Shown here in pieces: positions 1 through 8,558 of a DNA stretch of 64,000 nt (positions are counted from its first letter, which is position 1; each line of letters opens with the position of its first letter). The position numbers and the translations under genes were made by a program. The DNA lies in the NCBI GenBank assembly GCA_964346395.1, contig CAYFUT010000008.1, positions 1 through 64,000 of the forward strand, given 5' to 3'. The notes beneath the pieces are model-generated. The model saw only the letters and a list, made by a program, of their open reading frames with translations, was not told the DNA's origin and did not search any database. This stretch comes from CAYFUT01 sp964346395. GTDB taxonomy: Bacteria; Bacillota; Halanaerobiia; Halobacteroidales; Halobacteroidaceae.

Positions 1-33
1 AATTTAAAAGTTTATAAGGTTTTAAATTTGTTC

Positions 34-66
34 TTAATTGTCAACTGTCAATTGTCAACTGTTAAT
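34..66. repeat. Short degenerate tandem repeat at the window edge
   Basis: The sequence repeats the words TGTCAACTG and TGTCAATTG head to tail between the end of the first gene and the window edge. No gene is seen in bases 1-79. It is a simple intergenic repeat, comparable in style to the CATTTATCATT and ATAGCTC tracts elsewhere in the window. Confidence 0.6.
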
Positions 67-79
67 TAACACACTATAC

Positions 80-1108
80 CTAGATTGCAGAATGAGCAAT
101 TTTTTTCAATAAAACAAGCCCTCCTATAATTAATACTACATAAAAAGTCATAAACCTCCATACAAGTACTAATAATCCTACTACTCCCCCCGGTACAAAA
201 CTAGAAAATAAAGCAGCAAATCCAATTTCAGCTAATCCACTCGCCCCGGGTGTCGGTATATAGGGTAAAATTAAATAAAAAACCGTCTGCACTACAAAAG
301 CCTGCCCAAAAGAAGGTTTCACTCCTAAACCCAGCAAAATTACCGGCGCAATCGAAAAAAACAACAACCAATAGATAACAGTAAATACGCTAGTCCAGAT
401 TAAACTACTCTGGTTATCCGCAGTTAATTTTATAATCCCCGTATGAAATTCATCCATTTCTTGATAAAATTGAGCTGTATAGTTGTTAACCCGTTCTCGC
501 CCCAGAACTGACACTAAAATGGGAACCTGTTTTAATTTATCCGCTACTACTTTTATCTTTTCCGGCTGCCAGGCCAAATAAATAATTAATAGTGAAATGA
601 CAAAAGCTAAAATAATAAGCAAATTAAATATATTATTTGGTATTAATTGCGGATTAATCAAATCATTATAGAGAAAAAACAATACAGGCGCAGCAACCCC
701 AAAGAATAATAGCCTAATTATAAATTGCGTAATAATCACAGTAGTTGCTTTACCTAATGAAAAACCTTCCCGATAGAGTAATAATATTTGGAGAGGACCT
801 CCTCCAGAAGCAAAGGGAGTTACATTAGAAACAAATGCCCCGGATAAAAAAATGCTCACTGCCTCCTTAAGCCCTAATTGTTCATTTACCCCCCCAGCAA
901 CTAATTTTATCCGTACCCCGCCTACTACCCACATCAGAAAGCTAATTAACATAGCTAAAACTAAATAAGAACTTTTTACATGGAGAACTTTATCCCAAAC
1001 TTCCTTGTCTAGCGTAAATAAAAACATCCCCCCTAAAGTTAACAGACTTACAAATAAAGTTAATTCCAATCCTTTTTTTAGGGTAGCCCGATTCAACCTA
1101 TTATCCAT
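80..1108 (-). CDS. YbhN/UPF0104-family integral membrane protein (lysylphosphatidylglycerol synthase TM-like)
   Basis: A polytopic membrane protein of 342 residues with about eight hydrophobic segments and no soluble catalytic domain. It carries the hallmarks of the LPG_synthase_TM / UPF0104 family: NVTPFASGGGPLQ near residue 95 and PTPGASGLAEIG near residue 285, followed by a WRFMTFY helix. Family members resemble the flippase half of MprF and are thought to move or process lipids, but this protein lacks the C-terminal aminoacyl-transferase half, so lysinylation itself is not expected. I chose the ATG at 1108 because AGGAGGGA lies just upstream; an in-frame ATG at 1138 has no ribosome site. 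It is the last gene on its strand before the window edge, so any partner gene downstream is out of view. Confidence 0.8.
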   Translation of the reverse strand: MDNRLNRATLKKGLELTLFVSLLTLGGMFLFTLDKEVWDKVLHVKSSYLVLAMLISFLMWVVGGVRIKLVAGGVNEQLGLKEAVSIFLSGAFVSNVTPFASGGGPLQILLLYREGFSLGKATTVIITQFIIRLLFFGVAAPVLFFLYNDLINPQLIPNNIFNLLIILAFVISLLIIYLAWQPEKIKVVADKLKQVPILVSVLGRERVNNYTAQFYQEMDEFHTGIIKLTADNQSSLIWTSVFTVIYWLLFFSIAPVILLGLGVKPSFGQAFVVQTVFYLILPYIPTPGASGLAEIGFAALFSSFVPGGVVGLLVLVWRFMTFYVVLIIGGLVLLKKIAHSAI

Positions 1109-1210
1109 TTTCTCCCTCCTAAAGTGAATGGCTACCAATTATTATTATTCATAACTCAACTTAATATTCCTTTTTAACCCTATTGACTGGTTATCAAGTT
1201 TCTAACAAGC

Positions 1211-1236
1211 AAAAACAGCCAGAAACCTGGCTGTTT
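1211..1236 (-). terminator. Rho-independent terminator after the 1279-3054 gene
   Basis: The 9-bp stem AAACAGCCA/TGGCTGTTT has a six-base loop and runs into a short T-run when read on the minus strand. It lies 43 bases past the stop of the coiled-coil protein and would separate it from the UPF0104 gene. Confidence 0.7.
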
Positions 1237-1278
1237 AAAATTCACCTCTTCACTTTTGCTATTCCGCCAGCTATTTTT

Positions 1279-3054
1279 TCACAGACTTTGGGGGTCTAAT
1301 TGAACTTTTTTACTTTCTTCTTCGGTATTTTCCTTCTCCTCTTCTTTCTGCCCCTCATTTTCTGCTTTAGACTCCTCATCTACTTCACTTATTTTTGCTA
1401 AAGTCTGCGTCCTTTTTTTAAATGGTTGATAAGTATCCTGCAGAGAAGTTTTTAAAGTTTCAATGGTACTTACAAATTTAACAAAGCGGTTGTTATTCTT
1501 TAATTGAAAATGATCAGATTCTGCTAATAACTCCAGTAAATCAGATTTGTTCACTTGGTTAACACCTAAAATATCTCTTACTTTGATTTCTATTACTATA
1601 AATTTAGCCCGCTCCCAAGAAGCAAATACTGTTTTAGCCAACCCTAATAAAATCCAGGAATTCAGCGCAAAACATTTGTCATCCACTTTGTAAACCAACG
1701 GAGAATCAGTTAAAATTCGGGATAATTCTTGTTTATCACAATCTATATTAACAAAATAATTTTCTTTAAACTGCGGTTGATTAATCTGTACTGCTGCCTC
1801 ATGTTCTTCATAATAGCTCTCAAATTCAGTTATAATCTGCGATATTAGTTCTTTTTCTGCTGCCAGTTCTTCCGACGGCTTAGGGGACTGATTATCAGTT
1901 TCTTCCTCTTTTGAATCTGATTCTTTCTCCAGTTTTTGGGCTTCGGCATTCGCTGGAGAACCGCTCTCAACTTCGTCTAAATCAATTATAGTTTTCCGCT
2001 GACCCGCTACTTCCCGCCGGCTTTTTTCTAATTCAGGGTTCATCTGCTTTGTTTGGCGTTCATAAGCTAACATTAAGTTAATATAATTAGAATTTATTTC
2101 TTCACTTACCCGCTCTCTTAAGGCCACAAAATCGCTAGTTCCCACTTCTTCTAACACAGTTTTAATCTCTTGATAAATTCTCTGCGGTACTAAATCTTCA
2201 ATTTCTAAATCAATTACTTCCGTATTAATTAATTCCAGCAATTCCTTTTCATTGGTTTTACATTTATTAGTTATTTCTAGTAACGAAGCTCCTGCCTGAT
2301 ACATCTCTAAAATATCTATATATTTTCCCAGGAGTAACGTAGAAACCTCTGCTTGCAGGGGATGTTCCTCACTCTCTGCTGGGCTTTCTTTTTGCTCAGA
2401 AAAATAATATTCTTGAATTTCAGTTAAAAATTCTTTGCCGAAATTATCATAAGTATTCCGATTACTTCCCGGCAGTTGGATAAATTCCCGTTTGTTTAAG
2501 GGCATAGTCAATACAATATCCTGCAGCAGCTTATCATCTACCCAACCTGTATGGCTGATATTTTCTCTATTCTTTTCTTCTCTAATCTGTTTTAACTTTT
2601 TCCAAATTTCTTCGCGAGAAGTTAGAATATTTTCTTTAATTGCCTTTTCTACTCCTGCATTTTTTCCTTTTAAATTAGATAAGGCACCATATAATTTCTG
2701 CCTTTTTTCTTCTACCGTTTCTGTCTTTTTTTCTACTTCCGCTTGCCTCTTATCCCACTCATTCTTAAATAAAACAGTAATCACCTGATCAATACCTATA
2801 TCCATCAGTATTACATGAACTAAAAAGGCAAACCCCATAAAGATTAAAAAGGTTCGTTTAGAGCCCTGCACCCAGGGGCTAGGTCCTAAAAATAATAAAC
2901 TAACTATTAAATACTTAAAATACTTTTTAGCTTCCGTCAGATCAGCTTCTACTCCCCTTAATTTTTCCTTTGCCTCCTGAAGATTAGCTTCTGCTTCTTT
3001 TAAATTTTCTCGCTTTAAGTAAATATCAGATACTTGCTGCTGACTACTGCTCAT
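1279..3054 (-). CDS. Unknown coiled-coil protein with two N-terminal membrane segments
   Basis: I do not recognise this 591-residue protein. Residues 1-46 are a charged heptad-like coiled coil. Two hydrophobic segments follow (about 47-61 and 69-96), then a second Lys/Glu-rich coil to about residue 135. The remaining 450 residues are soluble, Glu-rich and probably cytoplasmic, with an acidic linker around 365-405 and a very acidic C-terminal tail. The ATG at 3054 follows GGAGGAAAAAGAT; an in-frame ATG at 3075 has no ribosome site. It stands alone, with its own terminator. The shape (short hairpin in the membrane, long cytoplasmic rod) would suit a scaffold or a membrane-tethered nucleoid or envelope protein, but nothing in the sequence assigns a function. 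Confidence 0.75.
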   Translation of the reverse strand: MSSSQQQVSDIYLKRENLKEAEANLQEAKEKLRGVEADLTEAKKYFKYLIVSLLFLGPSPWVQGSKRTFLIFMGFAFLVHVILMDIGIDQVITVLFKNEWDKRQAEVEKKTETVEEKRQKLYGALSNLKGKNAGVEKAIKENILTSREEIWKKLKQIREEKNRENISHTGWVDDKLLQDIVLTMPLNKREFIQLPGSNRNTYDNFGKEFLTEIQEYYFSEQKESPAESEEHPLQAEVSTLLLGKYIDILEMYQAGASLLEITNKCKTNEKELLELINTEVIDLEIEDLVPQRIYQEIKTVLEEVGTSDFVALRERVSEEINSNYINLMLAYERQTKQMNPELEKSRREVAGQRKTIIDLDEVESGSPANAEAQKLEKESDSKEEETDNQSPKPSEELAAEKELISQIITEFESYYEEHEAAVQINQPQFKENYFVNIDCDKQELSRILTDSPLVYKVDDKCFALNSWILLGLAKTVFASWERAKFIVIEIKVRDILGVNQVNKSDLLELLAESDHFQLKNNNRFVKFVSTIETLKTSLQDTYQPFKKRTQTLAKISEVDEESKAENEGQKEEEKENTEEESKKVQLDPQSL

Positions 3055-3271
3055 ATCTTTTTCCTCCCATTGCACTGATTTATTTAAGTTAAGCTATAGC
3101 CTATTTATTTACCTTAATTCTGGTATAATATTTATATAAAAGTAATAAAATTCCTTTATTTCTATAGAATAATTTCCTCTTTACTAATTAAATAGTAAAA
3201 ATTAACATAGGAGCAACAAAGAAAAAGATAGAAAAATAATCTCTCTATCTTCCCTGAACACTTCATTAATT

Positions 3272-3448
3272 CTATTCTGATATAATTAATGCCGCTAAGG
3301 GGTAAAATAGTATTAATACAGGATTGAAAAAACACAAAAATATAAATACTAACCTCAAAATAATTGGATCAGCCCCAAAATAATTCCCTAATCCTCCAAA
3401 CACTCCAAAAATTTTTTTATTTCTTTGGTCTAATTTTAAGTCTCCCAT
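3272..3448 (-). CDS. PspC-domain mini-protein
   Basis: A 58-residue protein that is almost exactly one PspC domain. After MGDLKLDQRN come KKIFGVFGGLGNYFGADP and a single hydrophobic helix (about 29-50) ending in IISE. PspC proteins sit in the inner membrane and take part in envelope-stress (phage-shock) responses. Here there is only the minimal domain, without a regulatory tail. The start is well supported by GGAGGGAAAAA just upstream. An AT-rich hairpin (AAGATAGA 3225-3232 with TCTATCTT 3244-3251), followed by a T-rich run on the minus strand, may be its terminator. No other psp gene is adjacent. Confidence 0.8.
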   Translation of the reverse strand: MGDLKLDQRNKKIFGVFGGLGNYFGADPIILRLVFIFLCFFNPVLILFYPLAALIISE

Positions 3449-3578
3449 TTTTTCCCTCCTTCACTTCTTAACTAAATTATGTCTAGGTGATTCTATCTTT
3501 AACTTAATTATATCAGTTATGTCATTAATTATAAATTAAAATTAAATATTTACTCCTCAGTTACATAATGGAAATTAC

Positions 3579-3612
3579 ATAATAGAGGCAGCTTACCTGC
3601 CGCCTCTATTAT
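3579..3612 (-). terminator. Stem-loop downstream of the locus 1 operon
   Basis: The arms ATAATAGAGGC and GCCTCTATTAT form an 11-bp stem, continued by a GC pair after one mismatch, with loop TTACCT. Neither side has a clean T-run immediately after it, so it may be an imperfect terminator or a 3-prime end-protecting hairpin for the GH13 transcript. Confidence 0.45.
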
Positions 3613-3672
3613 AAAAAATTATATTTTACATCTGGTAATATATACTCTTCTAATTGCTTTGTTTTTATAGGT

Positions 3673-3744
3673 AAGTTTGAGGTTGCTCAGCCTCACCTTC
3701 GGGTTTAAACTTCAAACCTCTTCGTGGTAAATCTCCTCAAACTT
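3673..3744. repeat. Inverted-repeat element, AAGTTTGAGG family (copy 1)
   Basis: The arms AAGTTTGAGG (3673-3682) and CCTCAAACTT (3735-3744) enclose about 50 bases containing further CCTC/GAGG words. A related element occurs at 5570-5650 on the other side of the first GH13 gene. No coding capacity. Confidence 0.55.
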
Positions 3745-3815
3745 AATACTATTAATGCTTTATTTTAAATTTCTAAATTACTAAAATTTGACTTAAGTTA
3801 ACACCTATGATTTTA

Positions 3816-5480
3816 TCAACTTAACTTATAGATTCTTGCTTCATAGGGTCTTAATTTAATGGACGCTAACTCCTCCGGAGAAGATACTTCATAATTACTA
3901 ATCAATAATTCCTGTTCCTCACAATCAATCTCCTGCGGTAAATTAAATACTGGAGTTCCCTGGTCAAAATTAAGAATAATCAGTAACTTTTCTTCCCCTT
4001 TTCTCCGTAAATAAGCATAAATTTCCGGATCTTCTTCCCAAATAAGTTCATATTTCCCGTCAATGAATATTCCATATTCTTTTCTTAATTCAATCAACCG
4101 CTGATAATAGTAAAAAATAGAGTTCGGATCCTCTAAAGCTGTTTCCACATTAATCTGTTCATAATTAGGATTCAGTTTTAACCAAGGAGTTCCTGTTGTA
4201 AACCCTGCTTGATAATTACTATTCCACTGCATCGGTGTCCGGGCATTATCTCGAGTACGATGTCTAACTATTTCCATCGCTTCTTCCTTGCTACCTGCCT
4301 TTTCTTTCATTTCTTCAAAATGATTAACTGTTTCTATATCATCAATTTCCTCGATATCCTGCCAGGGAACATTAGTCATTCCTATTTCTTCTCCTTGATA
4401 AATATAAGGAGTCCCCTGTAAAGTGTGCAGAAAAGTAGCCAGCATTGTGGCTGATTCTCGTCTATATTCATTATCATCTCCAAAGCGAGATACCAGGCGG
4501 GGAGTATCATGATTGTTGAGAAATAGACTATTCCAGCCATTTCCCTCTTCCATCTTATGCTGCCACTTACTCATGATTTCTTTTAATTCAGTTAATTCCC
4601 ACTCTTTCGGCAAACCAAACCGCCCCTCCGGGCCAACATCAAGCTGCATATGTTCAAACTGAAATACCATATTTAGTTCATTTCTATCGGCTCCTACATA
4701 TTTCAAGCCTTCCTCAGGATCAACTCCGGGCGTCTCTCCCACTGTCATAATATCGTAGTTGCTCAGAACTTCCTGATTCATCTCCTGCAGAAACTCATGA
4801 GCTCGGGGGCCATTCATAAAGTGTTCACTACCGCCGTATTCTCCATCCGGCAGCCCCGGCTCTTTCGAAATTAAATTGATCACATCCATCCGAAAGCCAT
4901 CGATTCCTTTCTCCAGCCACCAGGTCATCAGTTCATAAACATCTTCTCTTACTTGGGGATTTTCCCAATTTAAATCCGGCTGCTTTTTAGAAAATAAGTG
5001 TAAATAATATTCATCAGTTCGCTCATCATATTCCCAGGCCGAGCCGCCGAATACCGAATCCCAATTATTCGGCGGATTACCAGCTTGACCAGGCCGCCAA
5101 ATATAATAATCTCGGTATGGATTGTCTTTAGATTGACGGGATTCAATAAACCATTTATGTTCGTCAGAGGTATGATTGACAACTAAATCCATAATTAATT
5201 TTATATCATGGTCATGCAGCGTTGCCAGCAACTCCTCCCAGTCTGCCATCGTTCCCAACTCATCCATAATCGCCCGGTAATTACTAATATCATAACCGTT
5301 ATCATCATTCGGCGACTCATAAACAGGATTCAGCCAGACAACATCAATCCCTAACCGCTCTAAATAATCTACTTTCTCAATTATCCCCTGTAAATCGCCG
5401 ATTCCATCTCCATTAGAATCATTAAAACTGCGCGGATATATCTGATAGACTACTGCTTCTTTCCACCATTCTCGTTCCAT
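3816..5480 (-). CDS. GH13 oligo-1,6-glucosidase / alpha-glucosidase (paralogue A)
   Basis: A cytoplasmic alpha-glucosidase of 554 residues, the normal length for the oligo-1,6-glucosidase subfamily (GH13_31). It should release glucose from the non-reducing end of imported isomaltose-type oligosaccharides. Visible motifs are DLVVNH (98-103), nucleophile D199 in GFRMDVIN, acid/base E249 in VGETPG and transition-state D325 in NNHDTPR. The residue after the nucleophile is Val, which in characterised enzymes goes with alpha-1,6 rather than alpha-1,4 preference (Thr); applying that here is inference. There is no signal peptide. The start follows AAGGAGGAATAAAT. It is the last gene of the locus 1 operon and a close paralogue of the next gene upstream. 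Confidence 0.93.
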   Translation of the reverse strand: MEREWWKEAVVYQIYPRSFNDSNGDGIGDLQGIIEKVDYLERLGIDVVWLNPVYESPNDDNGYDISNYRAIMDELGTMADWEELLATLHDHDIKLIMDLVVNHTSDEHKWFIESRQSKDNPYRDYYIWRPGQAGNPPNNWDSVFGGSAWEYDERTDEYYLHLFSKKQPDLNWENPQVREDVYELMTWWLEKGIDGFRMDVINLISKEPGLPDGEYGGSEHFMNGPRAHEFLQEMNQEVLSNYDIMTVGETPGVDPEEGLKYVGADRNELNMVFQFEHMQLDVGPEGRFGLPKEWELTELKEIMSKWQHKMEEGNGWNSLFLNNHDTPRLVSRFGDDNEYRRESATMLATFLHTLQGTPYIYQGEEIGMTNVPWQDIEEIDDIETVNHFEEMKEKAGSKEEAMEIVRHRTRDNARTPMQWNSNYQAGFTTGTPWLKLNPNYEQINVETALEDPNSIFYYYQRLIELRKEYGIFIDGKYELIWEEDPEIYAYLRRKGEEKLLIILNFDQGTPVFNLPQEIDCEEQELLISNYEVSSPEELASIKLRPYEARIYKLS

Positions 5481-5569
5481 ATTTATTCCTCCTTATTATT
5501 CTGAAAAGTATTCCTACGCATTAACTTAATGATATATATTCTCAATTGTTCTGTTTTATAGGATAACGT

Positions 5570-5650
5570 GTTTAGTTTGAGGCTGAGATTGAGCAAACCA
5601 TTACAGTCATTGATTTTATGAATTGCTCAGACTCAATCTCAAACTTAAAC
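5570..5650. repeat. Inverted-repeat element, AAGTTTGAGG family (copy 2)
   Basis: The left arm 5570-5596 (GTTTAGTTTGAGG to GATTGAGCAA) pairs imperfectly with the right arm 5623-5650 (TTGCTCAG to CTCAAACTTAAAC) across a 26-base loop. It fills the gap between the two GH13 paralogues and resembles the element at 3673-3744. Confidence 0.6.
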
Positions 5651-5666
5651 TAAATATTATAGAAGG

Positions 5667-7343
5667 CTATTTTAGTTTATACACTCGCGCTTCATACGGC
5701 TCAAGTTCTATTTCTTCAATTGAATTTTGTTCAGCAACTTCATAATTGCTAATTAATAACTCTTTAGCAGTAAAATCTATACTTTCCGGCAGCACAAATT
5801 TAGGCTTATCAGCTGAAAAATTAAGAACTATAAGTAGTTGCTCATCATTAAGGCTTCTAGTATAAGCATAAATTTGTTCATCTTCAGGCAGTAGTAATTC
5901 ATAGTCTCCATAAACAATAATGTCATGTTTTTTTCTCAGTTCAATTAACTGTTGATAATAATAAAAAACTGAATTATCATCCGCTAAAGCTGCTTCCACA
6001 TTAATATCTGTATGATTAGGATTAACCTCTAACCACGGCTCTCCACTAGTAAATCCAGCATGCTGGCTGTCATCCCACTGCACAGGAGTGCGAGCATGAT
6101 CTCGGCTTCTATAGCGGACTACTTCCATTGCTGCTTCATAACTGCCAGCACTTTCTTTAATTGCCGTAAAATTATTAACTGTTTCTATATCATCAACTTC
6201 CTCAATATCTTGAAAGGGAACATTGGTCATCCCTATCTCTTCGCCCTGATAAATATAAGGAGTACCCTGTAAAGTATGTAATAAAGTTGCTAACATTTTA
6301 GCCGACTCCACTCTATATTCTCCATCATCACCAAATCGGGAAACCATTCGTGGCTGGTCATGATTATTTAAATATAAACTATTCCAACCGCCGTTCTCCT
6401 GCATCTCATACTGCCATTTGCTCAAAATTTCTTTTAAATCTGTCAACTGCCAATCGCCAATCACACCCCACTTACCATCAGGACCGATGTCAATATCAAC
6501 ATGTTCAAACTGAAAGACCATATTTAATTCATTTCTATCCTCTGCTACATACTTTGCTCCTTCTTCCGCAGTAACTCCTGGAGTTTCCCCCACTGCCATC
6601 ACATCATAATTACTCAAAACTTTCCGGTTCATCTCCTGTAAGTATTCATGCACCCGCGGTCCATCAACAAAATGTTCACAACCATTGACACCAGCCCCCT
6701 CCTTACCATCTGGAAGGCCTTCCGGCTTAGAAATTAAATTAATCACATCCATGCGGAACCCATCAATTCCCTTATCTAGCCACCAAGTCATCAGTTCATA
6801 CACTTCTTCTCTCACCTGCGGATTCTTCCAATTTAAATCCGGCTGCTTTTTAGAAAATAAATGCAGATAATATTCTCCAGTTTGTTCATCATAATCCCAA
6901 GCCGTATCATCAAAAAAGGAACCCCAATTATTAGGTGGGTTACCGTTTTGACCAGGCCGCCAGATATAATAATCCCGGTACGGATTATCTTTAGACTGGC
7001 GCGATTCAATAAACCATTTATGTTCGTCAGAGGTATGATTGACAACTAAATCCATAATTAATTTTATATCATGGTCATGCAGCGTTGCCAGCAACTCCTC
7101 CCAGTCTGCCATCGTTCCCAACTCATCCATAATCGCCCGGTAATTACTAATATCATAACCGTTATCATCATTCGGTGATTCATAAACCGGATTTAACCAG
7201 ACCACATCAATTCCCAATCGATCTAAATAATCTACTTTCTCAATTATCCCCTGTAGATCGCCAATTCCATCTCCATTAGAATCATTAAAGCTACGCGGAT
7301 AAATCTGATAGACTACTGCTTCTTTCCACCATTGTTGCGTCAT
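5667..7343 (-). CDS. GH13 oligo-1,6-glucosidase / alpha-glucosidase (paralogue B)
   Basis: A 558-residue paralogue of the adjacent GH13 gene with the same fold and catalytic set: DLVVNH, nucleophile D199 in GFRMDVIN, acid/base in VGETPG (about E253), and D329 in NNHDQPR. It differs by a four-residue longer loop before the acid/base residue (KEGAGVNGC region) and by Gln for Thr after D329, so its substrate range may differ from paralogue A. The N-terminal third is nearly identical to A at DNA level (see findings). I chose the ATG at 7343, seven bases after AGGAGG; upstream in-frame starts would overlap the ribosome site. It begins 11 bases after the LacI gene ends, in the same operon. Confidence 0.93.
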   Translation of the reverse strand: MTQQWWKEAVVYQIYPRSFNDSNGDGIGDLQGIIEKVDYLDRLGIDVVWLNPVYESPNDDNGYDISNYRAIMDELGTMADWEELLATLHDHDIKLIMDLVVNHTSDEHKWFIESRQSKDNPYRDYYIWRPGQNGNPPNNWGSFFDDTAWDYDEQTGEYYLHLFSKKQPDLNWKNPQVREEVYELMTWWLDKGIDGFRMDVINLISKPEGLPDGKEGAGVNGCEHFVDGPRVHEYLQEMNRKVLSNYDVMAVGETPGVTAEEGAKYVAEDRNELNMVFQFEHVDIDIGPDGKWGVIGDWQLTDLKEILSKWQYEMQENGGWNSLYLNNHDQPRMVSRFGDDGEYRVESAKMLATLLHTLQGTPYIYQGEEIGMTNVPFQDIEEVDDIETVNNFTAIKESAGSYEAAMEVVRYRSRDHARTPVQWDDSQHAGFTSGEPWLEVNPNHTDINVEAALADDNSVFYYYQQLIELRKKHDIIVYGDYELLLPEDEQIYAYTRSLNDEQLLIVLNFSADKPKFVLPESIDFTAKELLISNYEVAEQNSIEEIELEPYEARVYKLK

Positions 7344-7354
7344 AGCCATTCCTC

Positions 7355-8350
7355 CTAACAAGATTCCCTAATAATCAATTTTGGTTCTATTTCTTTGGTT
7401 TCAACTTCTTCTTGTTCTCCTAATAACTGCTTAACTAAAATTTCTACTCCTGACTTCCCCATCTCAAACATAGGCTGACTGACCGTAGTCAACTCTAAGT
7501 AGCGGGCCAACTCGATATCATCATAGCCTACCAAAGCAAAATCCTCCGGCACCGACAGTCCGGCTTCCTTAATTGCTTCTAAGGCTCCAATCGCCTGATT
7601 ATCGGAACCGGCAAAAATAGCTGTCGGCTGCTTAGCAGAAGGTAAAGACAGTACTTCCTGCATTAATTGATAACCTGACTCGACAGTATATTCATCAAAT
7701 TTAAACAAATCATCATCAATTTCTAATGACGCTTCGGTAAAAGCAGCTTTTACTCCCTGATACCTCTGCTTACCATGCCGGTGTTCTAGTGTTTCATTCA
7801 AAAAAGCAATTTTACGATGCCCTAATTCTACCAAATAATCAATTGCCTTTTTACTACCCGCAATATCGTCCACAGAAATCGAACTTACCTGTTCTTTATG
7901 ATCATCTACTAATACCAGCGGCATATCCACCCGCTGGAATTCAGCCACTTCTTCATCAGTCATTTCTAAAGTAATAGCTAACACTCCATCTACTCTTTTT
8001 TTACTCAATACCCTCTTTATGTATTTTTCCTTGTGCTCTGTATTAGCCACATTAAATAAAACCAAATCTAAATCATATTCTTCCAAAGTACGCTGCACTC
8101 CACTTAGTACTTCGACAAAAAAATGCCGCGTGAAGTCAGGTACAATTACCCCAATCGAATCAGTCTTCTGCCGGGCCAACCCCCGCGCCATACCGCTGGG
8201 CTGATAATTCAATTCTTCAATAGCCTCTAAAACCTGTTCTCTAGTTTTATCACTTACATTATCATTATCATTCAACACCCGGGAAACAGTCCCAATCCCT
8301 ACTCCTGCCGTTTCTGCTACATCATAAATAGTTATTTTCTTATCAGCCAT
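7355..8350 (-). CDS. LacI-family transcriptional regulator of locus 1
   Basis: A 331-residue LacI/GalR regulator. Residues 5-50 form the helix-turn-helix (ITIYDVAETAGVGIGTVSRV), followed by the hinge YQPSGMARGLA. The rest is the two-lobe periplasmic-binding-like sugar sensor (DSIGVIVPDF, VDGVLAIT, GYDDIELARYL). It would repress the alpha-glucoside transporter until an imported sugar binds. It is encoded inside the operon it probably controls, between the binding protein and the hydrolases. The ATG at 8350 lies 10 bases after AAGGAG; the in-frame TTG at 8359 is too close to it. Likely targets are the TGGAAG-NN-CTTCCA palindromes at 11848, 11924 and 13686. Confidence 0.92.
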   Translation of the reverse strand: MADKKITIYDVAETAGVGIGTVSRVLNDNDNVSDKTREQVLEAIEELNYQPSGMARGLARQKTDSIGVIVPDFTRHFFVEVLSGVQRTLEEYDLDLVLFNVANTEHKEKYIKRVLSKKRVDGVLAITLEMTDEEVAEFQRVDMPLVLVDDHKEQVSSISVDDIAGSKKAIDYLVELGHRKIAFLNETLEHRHGKQRYQGVKAAFTEASLEIDDDLFKFDEYTVESGYQLMQEVLSLPSAKQPTAIFAGSDNQAIGALEAIKEAGLSVPEDFALVGYDDIELARYLELTTVSQPMFEMGKSGVEILVKQLLGEQEEVETKEIEPKLIIRESC

Positions 8351-8483
8351 TAAAACCAAGCTCCTTCTTATATACTTAAATAGTCAGCATGCAAAGCTAT
8401 CTTATCATAACTTACTCGCTTATATCAAGGGTTGCTGGTGGATCATCTGCATTAATATTTATAGCTATCAGCTGATTAATTAC

Positions 8484-8520
8484 TTATAAACCCTGGGCAA
8501 ATACCCAGGGCAGCTTATAA
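8484..8520 (-). promoter_or_regulatory. Intercistronic stem-loop after the binding-protein gene
   Basis: The perfect 7-bp GC-rich stem CCCTGGG/CCCAGGG (8491-8497 and 8504-8510) is flanked by TTATAA on both sides. It lies 39 bases past the stop of the binding protein and before lacI. No strong T-run follows, so partial termination or mRNA 3-prime protection is likelier than full termination. Locus 2 has a stem-loop in the same position (50159-50191). Confidence 0.6.
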
Positions 8521-8558
8521 ACAATCTCCAGTTATTAATTTCAAAATAAATTATCAAT

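Larger units (their letters stand above)
3449..3815. other. Gene-free stretch between the PspC gene and the GH13 gene
   Basis: There is no supportable gene in these 367 bases. They hold a stem-loop at 3579-3612 and an inverted-repeat element at 3673-3744, both listed separately. The rest is AT-rich spacer. Confidence 0.6.

Noticed and set aside
3579..3612. A clean terminator after the GH13 operon
   Set aside because: The stem is real but no T-run follows on the minus strand, so it is only listed with low confidence.
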